DNA of 64,000 bases from assembly GCA_963576735.1 (NCBI GenBank), contig OY755173.1, forward strand, positions 4,682,873 to 4,746,872, in the 5' to 3' direction. This document shows, one piece after another, positions 54,084 to 64,000 of this stretch. A program made the position numbers and the translations under genes. Below the pieces are notes generated by a model. The model was not told the origin of the DNA. It did no database searches and worked only from the letters and a program-made list of their open reading frames with translations. How positions within the stretch are numbered: position 1 is the first letter of the stretch; each line of letters opens with the position of its first letter. The stretch is from Bedellia somnulentella. Lineage: Eukaryota; Arthropoda; Insecta; Lepidoptera; Bedelliidae.

Positions 54084-57000
54084 ATGACTTCCGTAAGTAA
54101 ATTTTCGTTCATTAAGAATTGTGCACTACTTGTACTTAGCGGGAGATAAAATTAATAGAAATCTGAATACTATATTATTCCCTTAAGTAGGTGATAAAGT
54201 AATTCAACCACAGTTTTAGTTGTATTTTCAAGCTTTTGTAAAATGCATACTACCCATTTAATAACGGTTTTAAAGTTATGGTACCTTGGATAATCAGTGA
54301 GAAACATCTCGATCAGTAATGCCGGAGACGATGGTAAATATCTTTGTGCCTTTTCTAAAGTCATAAGAGTGATTTATATAACAGAGTGGTTAACGACAGT
54401 GAGGAAAATTAATTAAGAAGCTCCTAATAGCTTTTACTAATACGTACTCTGGGCAAGTGGGTACATCATTTAATTGCACTTCAGAGGTTCAGATTGTGAG
54501 AGTGTTCAACAACTATATAGTATATAGTAGTGGTATATAGTATTTACAGCAATGTATGTACTAGGTAACTAGAGTAAGTTTGAGTATGTTCACGAAGGTG
54601 CGACACTAATTAAATGATTACAAGCATCTTTCTGTCTTTTAACTTAATTGAAACGTACATAAAAATTAAGCTAGTGATATGTTTATACTTCTTATTTTCC
54701 AGGACAGTTACAAGTTATGGGGCGGTTGCTTTTCTGACGAGCCGTCCTCAGTTCTGCGTCGACTCAATGATTCTTTGCCTGTGGATTGGAAGCTGTACCG
54801 GGAGGATATACAAGGCAGCCGATGCTGGGCTCGGGAACTTCATCGCAGTGGCTATTTGACTAAAGAGGACCACGATGCTATACAAAACGGTCTTAATAAG
54901 GTAACTTGTTTTCATTTTATTATTTTACCTAGTGTGGGGACCGTTGATTCTCGTTGATGTAAAATTTTGATAAAAATAAATGATTTAAAATTTATTTATT
55001 TTGATTTTGTTTTGGCTGACACTTTTTCAATAGTCACGGACTGCCCTAAAAGGTATTAATTTAAAATGTGAATTTGACTGTCAGTGGATTACGGTATTTG
55101 TTATCTGTTTTCGTTTTTGTAACTAGTTTAGTACTGCACAAACAAAAGTACCTGTGCCGTATCTATTTTTACGACACATTCATTAGATAAAAATTAAATA
55201 TAAATCAAGATAAAATCATTTAATAAAGATCACGCTTAGTGTTAGTAGGTATATAAGCTACGCATTTTATTAAATAAATCAGACTTGTAACTGAGCATAG
55301 ATCAAGCCTTTTACTACTCTCCCGAAGGATTGCCAAATGACGGCAAAGTGGTGGCAAAGTACCGAAGTAAGATTTTCGTTAAAAATATTTTTCGCAACTA
55401 TGAAGTCTGCGACTGTCGATGTATAAATTTTCGAAGAAGGCTTTTCTCCAAGTACCTTCGGGAATCCTTAAGCTTAGTTGTAATATGTGAATAATATTTA
55501 TCTTAATCCATGCCCTCACCATTTGCTTTACTCACACTTCGTTACGGATATGTAAGTAGATACTTTTAGATATGGCCACAGCTATATATATAGGAATGAT
55601 GATTCGATTTTCAGGTGGAGGAAGAAATTACATATGACTTAAATAAATATGGTAAACTACCCGACACGGAAGAAGACATACATTCAGTGGTAGAATGTAG
55701 ATTACAGAAGCACGCTGGTGACGCAGCTCTAAGACTCCATACCGCACGAAGCAGGAACGACCAGTCTGCCACCAATACCAAATTATGGATGCTCAATTCT
55801 CTACCAGTTCTACTTAATGAACTGCAGAAGCTAATTATCGTAAGTACTCATAACTTTAAATTAATGATGAAGATAATGAATTTTGAAAAGTTCTTCTGTA
55901 TATTTTTCAGGCCATGGTTGACCGAGCTGAGAAAGAAATAGATATTATTCTTCCTGGATATACCCATTTGCAACGAGCACAACCTGTACGTTGGAGTCAT
56001 TTTATTCTTAGGTAATTATCATAAATATCATCATATATATCAGCTAATAGACGTCCCCTACTTCCTCAAAGGTGCTACATCCGGTACTGCGCTGCCGTCA
56101 TCCATCGGCTTCCCTCAACTTTCACCAAGTCATCGGTCCACCTTGTAGGAGGCCCATCCACGCATAGATAATGTGCATTGATTTTATCTTAAATTAAATC
56201 AATCATTTTATTTTCAGCCACACTTGGGCCATTCAAAATGATTGCCTACGTTTGAAGGAGCAACTGGCCCGATTATCTCAATGTCCATTAGGTAGCGGTG
56301 CAATCGCCGGCTGTGCCCTAGACATAGACCGGCGGCGACTGGCAGCAGACCTGGGGTTCCAGGATATTACCCTCAACTCCATGTATGCCGTGTCATCTAG
56401 AGATCATATAGGTATAGTCAGTGGATCACAAATATCGAAATACATCACTTTTTAAATGTTAACAAATATATTCTAGAACATATACTATATTATTAAATAT
56501 TTGGGAATATTAAAATTCTGTTAGTCATTGTTAAATGTTTTAAGTTTTCCTACTATAACCATATGTAACTTTACCTCAAATATAAATTCTTACGAACTGC
56601 GTTATCGTACGCTTTTATATTGACTGTTTTGTCAGTTCAGCAGTGTGGCAGCACCCTTACATATCAAAATAATATTACAATGTTTATTTTGTTCCAGTTG
56701 AGTTTTTAAATTTCGCCTATATTTGTGGAATACACTTGAGCCGATTTGCAGAAGATCTCATAATTTACAGCTCTCAGGAATTTAACATAATTCAGCTATC
56801 TGACCAATTTTCCACTGGCTCAAGTTTAATGCCACAAAAAAGGAATCCTGATGGGTTGGAATTAATCAGAGGAGCTGCGGGGTTATTGATGGGGAATGCA
56901 TTTGGTTTCGGTTGTGTATTGAAAGGCCTGCCCAGTACTTACAACAAAGACCTACAATCAGATAAGGAGCTTTTATTTAAATCTTTCGAAAAGATTATGG

Positions 57001-57945
57001 ACTGTGTTAAAGTCACATCTGGAACATTCTGCACCATGAAGGTATTTTTTTACGATTAATTTAATAAAACATTTAAATTTAAACTCCTCAGAATTAATTA
57101 AATATTAAATTTAGGTCAATCAAGCGAAAGCTTTGAAGTGTCTGGACTCGAGCATGTTGGCCACAGATTTGGCTCACGCACTAGTGAGGAAAGGAGTACC
57201 TTTCCGAAAAGCTCATCATCTCGTTGGGGTAGTGTTGTCTAAAGCGAATACACTCGGAGTTTCTTTGGAAACATTGCCACACAGTGAATATTTTAAAATA
57301 AGGTAAATCTTGTTATACTTATCCTATACAATACAATTTACACAATGACTTTACCGACCATCGTATAAGTATATAATATAGCCTCTATTCAGGCCCCTCT
57401 TTCCCACTGGGCACTATGGGCAAGTGCCCAGGGCCCCGTGATCGATAGGGGCCCCCTCGTCGCTGCCAGATCACGAAACGATAGTAGACAATTATTGCCG
57501 AAAAACTTAATTGATTAGAATACATTTAAACAAATTACTGACTACAATACCAATTAGCTTACAGCTTTTGCATGCGCGAAGCTAATCTACTCTTACCCAA
57601 AAATTAAGCTTTCCCGTTTCACTCAACTTTCCAAAAGTGGCTGAGCATATTTTGATACCTTAGCTCTGGCTACCCCTTCTGGGCATTCATAGCCGTGAGT
57701 ATTATGTATGTATGTAAAATTCTCTAACAGTTATATGTAAAATATAAAAAAACATATTTTTTTATAGCGACGGAAGCTTAAAAAATGGAGTAACTTCTCC
57801 CGTTTTCCCCAAATTTCCCAAAATTCCCCTTTATTTCTCTGCTGGAAAGTATACAAAAACCTGCGCAGGAGTATGAAGAATAATTGTACCAAGTTTCGTT
57901 AAAATCCGTCGAGTAGTTTTTGTTTCCATAAGGAACATACAAACC

Positions 57946-58001
<56 letters not shown>

Positions 58002-61000
58002 AAAATTTTACTGATTGCATTTTCGGCATCAGTATCGATCCCTAATCACCACCTGATAGTTATTTTGAAAATATATTTCATGTACAGAATTGACCTCTCT
58101 ACAGATTTATTATCTTCTTCTTATTCGTTTCGCTCTTGTCAGAGCGGTCGTGGTCTTCATGAGGGAGGGTCGGGGGCTGCAGTTGCCCGTCTAATGATGT
58201 CTCGCCATCTGGTCCGGTTCGCAGCATTTCTGGCACATTCATTTAATGGACTGCCCAGAGCAGATTTAATCTGGTCAGTCCATCGCATGGGTGATCTGCC
58301 ACGTGGTCTCGTGCCTTCCACCTTTCCTTGAACAACCAAGCGCTCAATGGAATCACCATTCCGCCTCGACACGTGTCCGAAGAACTTAAGTATGCGTGAT
58401 TGCACCAGAGCAGATAGACGCTCCTTGATGCCAAGCTCCTGAAGTATGGACACATTTGTGCGATATTCGGTCCAGGATACTCCAAGCATTCGCCTCCAGC
58501 ACCACATCTCCAGAGCATCTATCTTTTTCTTTTCTATTTCCCGCAGTGTCCACGTCTCGGCAGCATACAAAAATATGGGGAAGACAAGTGTTTTTACGAG
58601 CCGGGTCTTAGTTGCTTTTGTGATGTGTTTATTCCGCCATAGTTTTTTTAGCTTATCCATGGCGCTCCTCGCTATTGCCATGCGTCTTTTGATGTCATCA
58701 ACGCAACCACCGCTGTTAAGTATTAGAGAGCCAAGGTATACGTAAGACTGCACCACTTTGCAATTAGCAATTTCGGTTACTTCTGGCAAGTTATTATTTG
58801 CTCGGTCTACTATCATTATCTGCGTCTTTGTGCGATTGATTTTAAGACCAAATTCTTCACTCACTCGTTCCATTTTGAGAAGTAACTCTTCCATTTGATG
58901 CTCACTGCTTGCAAAAAGAGTGGTATCGTCAGCGTACCGCAAGTTCGCAATCTTATATCCACCGATTGTTACACCGTCTGTCCAATCTTCCAAAGTAATG
59001 CGCATTATGAGTTCGGTGTATACATTAAACAGAAGCGGTGATATTATGCATCCTTGTCGAACACCGGCACTGGGATGAAAATTTGCCGACAGGATGTCAT
59101 CAGTTCGGACTGAGGCTGTTCCATCTTCATATAACCGTCTTAAAAGATGCACAAGATGTTTTGGCGTTCCCATTCTTGACAGCGTATCCCAAAGCTTTGG
59201 CCACTTTACCGAATCAAACGCTTTAGAAAAGTCAACAAAGCAGATATAAGTTGGCTTATTGAATTCTCGAGCCTTTTCAATAATTTGGCGGACAATGAGA
59301 TTTATTATAAGTATAGATTATTTTTAAGCATGATGGAGTTCGTTCTCCACTAACTGCAGTGGAGAACGCTCCTTTTCCAAATTGTAAAGAATAAAAATGT
59401 ATTAAGAAGTACCAACTTATTCAAGAGAGATAAACCAGTTGGTCGCTGATGTCCATAGAATGTGATATGATAACACAGAAAGAATGGATAAAAAACATTG
59501 ATTTTGAAGGAGTGATTAACGATTTTGCTCATCTCAAATCGAGAAGGGGAACCCTTCAATCTATGTAGATTCACAAGTACTAACCTGTGAATGTTAAAAG
59601 AGTTACTTTTGTGGATTATATTACACTAGCTTTTTGCCCGCGACTACGTCCGCGTGGACTACATTTTTTGCATCCAGTTTACATCCAAACTACCAAAACA
59701 CTATCTCAACTTCTTGTTTTTAGGGTTCCGTAGCCAAATGGCAAAAACGGGACCCTTATAGATTCGTCATGTCTGTCTGTCTGTCCGTCCGTCCGTCCGT
59801 CCGTATGTCACAGCCAGTTTATTCCGAAACTATAAGAACTACATTATTGAAAATTGGTGCGTAGATGTATTCTGTAAACCGCATTAAGATTTTAAAATAA
59901 AATCTGAAAAAAAAACCAAAATTTTTAGGGTTCCCATACATAGAACTTAAACTCAATTTTTTTTTTTCATCAAACCTATACGTGTGGGGTATCTATCAAA
60001 AGGTATTTGAAAATGATGTTGAGGTTTCTTATATCATTTTTTTCAAAACTGAATAGTTAGCGCGAGAGACTTTTCCAAAGTGGTAAAATGTGTGTCCCCC
60101 CCCCCCGTAACTTCTAAAATATGGGCATGATAAAACTGAAAAAAATATATGATGTGTATTACTATACAAACTACTAACGAAAATTGGTTTGAATGAGATC
60201 TAGCCAGTAGTTCTATTTTTAAACGTCATAAATCAAATTACTTACCTAATTTATTAATTTCACTGAAATATATAACAATAATTTTATTATCACAGGCCTT
60301 ACGCATAAAACGTGAACCATTGTTTTCTTATAGTAAATCAGTGCTGCTAGTGCTGCTACGAAACCCTTCATTAGCGAGTCCATCTCGCTCTTGGCCGCTT
60401 TTTATATTTATATTCCCGCGGGCGATGCAAAGGATATAAAGAACATTGAGGCTTTTTAAGTGATTGTTGGGCGATGCAGTTGGAGACCCATCACTAAAAT
60501 CCTTTATTTGACTACCTTTTCTCCATTCAACTTCCAAAAGTGGATAAAGAATTACTATCTCCGAAGCTATGGCTACACTATACTACACTACACACTATTA
60601 TATACTCAGGAATGATTGATGAATTTCATAAATTCCTTTTTGTAGTGGTTATAACAGTCAATCGCACCAAGTTTCGAGTTTCTAAATACAGAAATGTCAA
60701 AAATCTCTATACTAACTTTCTAGTATAACTTATAAGTACGGATAGTAACTATTGATTTTCGGATCTTTAATCGCGTGTTATAACATGGGTTTAGTTTTAT
60801 AATAGTTGTTTCAATTGTAATATTTTTGTACGAAAGTCTTAGAAAATACTGAGTACGGATAGTAGTTTGGCACTGCGGGGCGGAAGCCCGGTGGGTGCTG
60901 CCCCCTACACTGACCGTTGGTGATGGTGGGTGAGTTTGTAGCATAGATTGCTCGGGAATGTGGGGATTGTCCGAGATTAATGATTTATACATGTTGCGAT

Positions 61001-62300
61001 AGTTCTTGCTATTATTCTAAGCTAACACAACAACCTTATTTTTACAAAAAGCTTTTGTCCCTTAAGTTTTGATCCCGGGTCTCTCGAATGTTCATAGAGG
61101 TTAGATTTATCGCTACGCCACAGAGACGCTAACTTTGATGGCAAATTTTGAATACCCTTTATTTTCTAATAGTCTTACTATTGACAAACAATTAAATTTA
61201 CTCCGGCTCCCGCTGTATAATCCCGCATTTTTATAGCCTACCGATGTCGAGCGCCAAAATCCACAATTCAATAAATGGTAAGTACAAAAAAAAACGAAAA
61301 ATAGTGAATAAAGATAAAACAGCAAGTAAATAAATGGGTCGAAAAGTGCACCGAATAATTGAATGAGCTAAAGGTGACGCAAGATGTCATTCCACTTCTA
61401 ACATATCTTAAAAAAAACCAATACCACGACGGTTTAAAAAACACCCAGCGCCATCTATTGCATACCTCAAGAACTACGTCAATACTTATACCAATTACAT
61501 AACATAACATAACATAAACGTTCACGCCGTATATCCCCGAAGGGGTTGGCAGAGGTACTAATACTTCTGAACATCACGTGACTTTGTCACCTGGTGTTCA
61601 CCTTATACCAATTAGTGATTCGTTTATTTATAGCTATTTCAGGATAAGTAGATGTGAAAAACTTTGTCACCTGGTGTTCACCTTATACCAATTAGTAATT
61701 CGTTTATTTATAGCTATTTCAGGATAAGTAGATGTGAAAAACAGTTTAGAAGATAAAACAAATTTTCCGTCATCCCTCAGGAATTCCTCATTTTCAAGGA
61801 TACATTATCGTATCATTAAGCTTCTAAATTTACATGTCTATATTCGTTTGCAATATCTCTATTCCAGCGGTAAAAAAGTAATTATGAATAATTAAAAACT
61901 AGTAGCACGAAATAATACCTACGTTGATGCGTAAACTTGGTCTGTCGCACGAGAATAAAAACTTCAAATAAGCGCTACCTATAATATTGTACAGTTTTGC
62001 CCTGCTTTGAATATCGTAACGTTCTCATTAACTTAGAGAAATGAGAAATAATTTTACGCCCAGAAAAGTTCTATTAATTTTTTCCCATATTTATTTTATT
62101 GTTTTACTGTAGACTAACTTTGAATTTGATTTTTTTACAGTCCACATTTCGGCACGGAAAAGGAACTAAAATCAATCTTCTCATGGGAAACCAGTGTGGA
62201 GCAATACAAATCAGCTGGAGGGACTTCTCGTGCTGCTGTTCAGGAACAAATACTTCAACTGCGGCCATGGATCAATACATCTAAATCTACAAGAGAATGA
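54084..62300 (+). CDS. Asl: Argininosuccinate lyase
   Basis: Eight exons: 54084-54092, 54703-54900, 55615-55839, 55911-56011, 56218-56411, 56698-57041, 57115-57302, 62141-62300. They join in phase to 472 residues, the normal family length. The enzyme cleaves argininosuccinate to arginine and fumarate in the cytosol. Motifs: [21 protein letters not shown] (111-119), YTHLQRAQP with His163, LGSGAIAG, and the fumarase-superfamily signature [12 protein letters not shown] (283-294) whose serine loop supplies the catalytic base. The human-type HTGRSRNDQ is HTARSRNDQ here. The proposed exon 1 codes only Met-Thr-Ser before GTAAGT; it is the nearest upstream ATG with a perfect donor but remains the least certain part. 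Intron 7 is 4.8 kb and full of repeats, including an antisense RTE-like LINE. An ATTAAA at 62318 may be the poly(A) signal. Confidence 0.9.
56036..56168 (-). mobile_element. RTE-like LINE fragment in Asl intron 4
   Basis: AATAGACGTCCCCTAC and CATCCATCGGCTTCCCTCAAC plus CGGTCCACCTTGTAGGAGGC are blocks of a very common lepidopteran LINE, read in reverse. Confidence 0.6.
57602..57716 (+). mobile_element. SINE family C, 5'-truncated
   Basis: Only the tail half (AACTTTCCAAAAGTGGCTGAG ... CCGTGAGTATTATGTATGTATGT), in Asl intron 7. Confidence 0.75.
57765..59321 (+). mobile_element. RTE-like retroposon with (GACA)n, split by a LINE
   Basis: Parts 57765-58113 and 59309-59321 together match 13511-13857 (AAAATGGAGTAACTTCTCCC ... 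ACAGATTTATTATAAGTATAG). The (GACA)n tract is at 57944-58001. Interrupted by the LINE 58114-59297. Confidence 0.75.
58114..59297 (-). pseudogene. RTE-like LINE reverse transcriptase, 5'-truncated but open
   Basis: The frame is open from 59297 to the stop at 58157 (about 380 codons): [43 protein letters not shown] (YADD box), [10 protein letters not shown] and a C-terminal [12 protein letters not shown]. The 5' end, including any endonuclease domain, is missing. Flanked by AGATTTATTAT (58103-58113, 59298-59308). The absence of stops suggests recent insertion. It lies antisense in Asl intron 7. Confidence 0.9.
59630..59990 (+). repeat. Lepidopteran repeat fragments incl. GGGTTCCGTA block
   Basis: AGCTTTTTGCCCGCGACTAC (59635) is the 5' block of a common retroposon. 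TAGGGTTCCGTAGCCAAATGG (59718) with (GTCC)n at 59780-59802 is another widespread block that recurs weakly at 63107. 60093-60106 holds a run of C. Confidence 0.5.
60410..60612 (+). mobile_element. SINE family C, partial
   Basis: GGGCGATGCAGTTGGAGACC and the following body are clear; head and tail are degraded. The rest of 60613-61490 shows nothing firm. Confidence 0.65.
61492..61600 (-). mobile_element. SINE family B 3' fragment
   Basis: (ATAAC)n tail and the first 100 bp up to ACCTGGTGTTCA, 5'-truncated. The junction with unique DNA is inside a tandem duplication. Confidence 0.8.
61581..61740. repeat. 80-bp tandem duplication
   Basis: Units 61581-61660 and 61661-61740 differ at one position. 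Each unit contains the last 20 bases of the truncated SINE and 60 bases of flanking DNA. Confidence 0.92.
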
Positions 62301-62317
62301 AATATTCATAGGTATGA

Positions 62318-62323
62318 ATTAAA
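62318..62323 (+). promoter_or_regulatory. Possible polyadenylation signal of argininosuccinate lyase
   Basis: ATTAAA 18 bases after the stop. A variant hexamer, so weak evidence by itself. Confidence 0.35.
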
Positions 62324-62574
62324 TTATAATATTTGGTATTTTATTTTTAAAACTGCACAGAAAAAACAATACGTATATACTGATACAAAATATCATATTC
62401 ATTCTTAATTTCTCAATTGCTGTGGGAAACTTTCATCTAAACTTTCACTAGATCCTAAACCAAGAGGTAAAATAAAGACTCCGCTCGTGCCACTGACTCG
62501 GATACTACTAAACTTATTTAAAAAGCCGGCCAAGGGCGAATCGCAGTCGTTTCCGCAACATTATCAATAAAATG

Positions 62575-62811
62575 TAGCTGTATAGTGTTGGCTTAGAATA
62601 GCACTACCCCATTTCTTCCGGTGGGTGTACCTAAGAGGCGACTAACGGTATTGGGGCTTTTAAGGGATTTTTGGGCGATGCGGTTGGAGACCCATCACCA
62701 ACAACCTTTCCCCACGCAACTTCTAAAAGTGGCTAAGGAATTTCCAATTCCATAGCTCTGGCTACCCCTTTAAGGGATTTATAGCCGTGAGTATATGCAT
62801 GTATGTATGTA
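62575..62811 (+). mobile_element. SINE family C
   Basis: Full-length with (GTAT)n tail; ATCAATA occurs on both sides. Lies 275 bp downstream of the Asl stop. Confidence 0.85.
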
Positions 62812-63106
62812 TCAATAATATCGGCAAATTATATGTTTATTGTTAAGGACCGCCTTGAAAGTTTTATTTAAAACCTTTTTTTGTAGGTAAGTGAATCATT
62901 TAATTTTCTATTTCAAATATCTTTTGAAAAAAGTTTGAGGCATAAATATTTAATTTGTTCTTAAAGAAATTAGTAGTTACTGTCTTAATGGGAACAAAAA
63001 TAAATCATCTGTGAAAAGCTCTCTTAATCTCAATCACTGAGATAGAGCCTGGCGGACAGAAAGACAAACAGCGAAGCTTCAATAATTATAATTAAATAAA
63101 AATAAT

Positions 63107-63245
63107 AGGGTCCTGTTTAATCTTTCTGTTACATCACTCTCTTTGTATGGTGTATCCGAGTGGCAAAATGAAAGACCTTATAGCTTCCTCATGTCTATCT
63201 GTCCGTATACGTCACAGTAATTTATTTCTGAAACTGAGACTACGA
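63107..63245 (+). repeat. GGGTTCCGTA-type repeat fragment
   Basis: TAGGGTCCTGTTTAATC ... TCATGTCTATCTGTCCGTATACGTCACAG parallels the block at 59718-59830. Confidence 0.45.
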
Positions 63246-63249
63246 AGTT

Positions 63250-63390
63250 GAAAATTAATAGATAGAATAAATAGATTAGAAAACTCTTTATTGCACATAA
63301 AAATAAAAACATATTACAGATACAATATTATTAAATAGAAGTTAGATGATTGGCGGTCTTATCACTTAAAACGATCTCTTTACCTTTGAT
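63250..63390 (-). mobile_element. LINE 3' tail fragment
   Basis: In reverse, ends TGCAATAAAGAGTTTTCTAATC; includes GATTGGCGGTCTTATCACTT shared with 32178-32320. Confidence 0.55.
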
Positions 63391-63521
63391 AGTAATATCA
63401 GTGTATTAATGGTTATGGAAGGTAAATCTACAAAGACAAAACATATTTTTTATTGACTGTATAAATATTTTAGGACATGCATTCATAAACAAAAAATAGT
63501 GGACAAAAAGAATACATGACG

Positions 63522-63745
63522 ACAGCCGTGGCCGAGTGGATAGGTGACTTAATTGCTACTAGGTCCGGAGGTCGCGCTTCTCGCTGAGAGGGACATTTAT
63601 GTGATAAGCATAAATGATTGTTTCTTAGTCTTGGGTGTTATTTATATATGTTTTATATAATATTAAATATATCGTTGAGTTAGTATCCCATAATACAAGT
63701 CTTACTTAGTTTGGGGGCTAACTTGATCTGTGTATAATATGTCCG
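63522..63745 (+). mobile_element. tRNA-derived SINE (family D), degenerate head
   Basis: A-box-like GTGGCCGAGTGGATA head, GTCCGGAGGTCGCGC, then the conserved GAGTTAGTATCCCATAATACAAG body and GATCTGTGTATAATATGTCC 3' end common in Lepidoptera. The B box is lost, so it is an inactive copy. Confidence 0.7.
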
Positions 63746-63751
63746 TATATA

Positions 63752-63988
63752 CATATACTCACGGCTATAAATCCCTAAATGGGGTAGCCAGAGCTAAGGA
63801 ATAAGAATATCCTCAGCCACCTTTGAAAAGTTGAGTAGGGAAAAGATGGTAAAATAAAGGTTGTTGGTGATGGGTCTCCAACCGCATCGGCCAAAATTCC
63901 CTTTAAAGCCCCAATACCGTTAGTCGCCTCTTACGTACACCCACCGGAAGAAATGGGGTAGTGCTATTCTAAGCCGACACTACACAGC
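63752..63988 (-). mobile_element. SINE family C at the window edge
   Basis: Full-length, flanked by TCCGTATATA (63742-63751, 63989-63998). Inserted at the 3' end of the family D SINE. Confidence 0.9.
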
Positions 63989-64000
63989 TCCGTATATATA

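Noticed and set aside
61060..61130. tRNA-like SINE head (reverse)
   Set aside because: GATCCCGGGTC and CTACGCCACAGAG recall B and A boxes, but the rest has no resemblance to families A, B or D.

Overview
The window looks like lepidopteran (moth or butterfly) nuclear DNA. It is AT-rich, its genes are split by many short GT-AG introns, and it is crowded with repeats common in Lepidoptera: three to four SINE families, RTE-, CR1- and R1-like LINE fragments, Transib, piggyBac-like and small inverted-repeat DNA elements. All assignments come from reading the sequence. No database search was possible, so repeat family names are descriptive unless a diagnostic feature is stated.

Five host genes can be supported. 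(1) 431-27166, plus strand: almost all of a group II chitinase (Cht10/ChtII type). Forty-eight exons join with consistent phase into 2801 residues holding five GH18 domains and seven CBM14 chitin-binding domains. Only the third and fourth GH18 domains keep the catalytic DxDWE motif. The N-terminus (signal peptide) lies left of the window. (2) 28318-29127, minus: an intact single-exon protein resembling the DNA-binding half of an IS630/Tc1-type transposase without the DDE domain. (3) 33955-35866, plus: a 333-residue alpha/beta serine hydrolase (SERHL/kraken type). (4) 37676-40305, minus: tRNA (guanine-9) methyltransferase, TRM10 family, 302 residues in four exons. (5) 54084-62300, plus: argininosuccinate lyase, 472 residues in eight exons, the first coding for only three residues. 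These appear to be independent genes, not a functional cluster.

Between TRM10 and argininosuccinate lyase lies an accessory block (about 41-52 kb) of nested transposons. A SINE is split by a piggyBac-like element (41008-49047, TTAA target duplication). That element carries a 3' LINE fragment with a 14-bp target duplication and a Transib transposon (43537-49008, CGTCG duplication). The Transib transposase is in turn split by a long-armed foldback element and a tRNA-derived SINE. A second, internally deleted Transib (50049-51807) lies just downstream. Both Transibs begin and end with CACAGTG, the same heptamer used by V(D)J recombination signals, and both have CGTCG target duplications. The second keeps one spliced open reading frame that fuses the N-terminal part to an acidic tail and lacks most of the catalytic core.

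The remaining intergenic and long-intron sequence is mostly SINE and LINE debris. About twenty copies of one roughly 250-bp SINE with a (GTAT)n tail occur in both orientations, several within a few tens of bases of chitinase splice acceptors.
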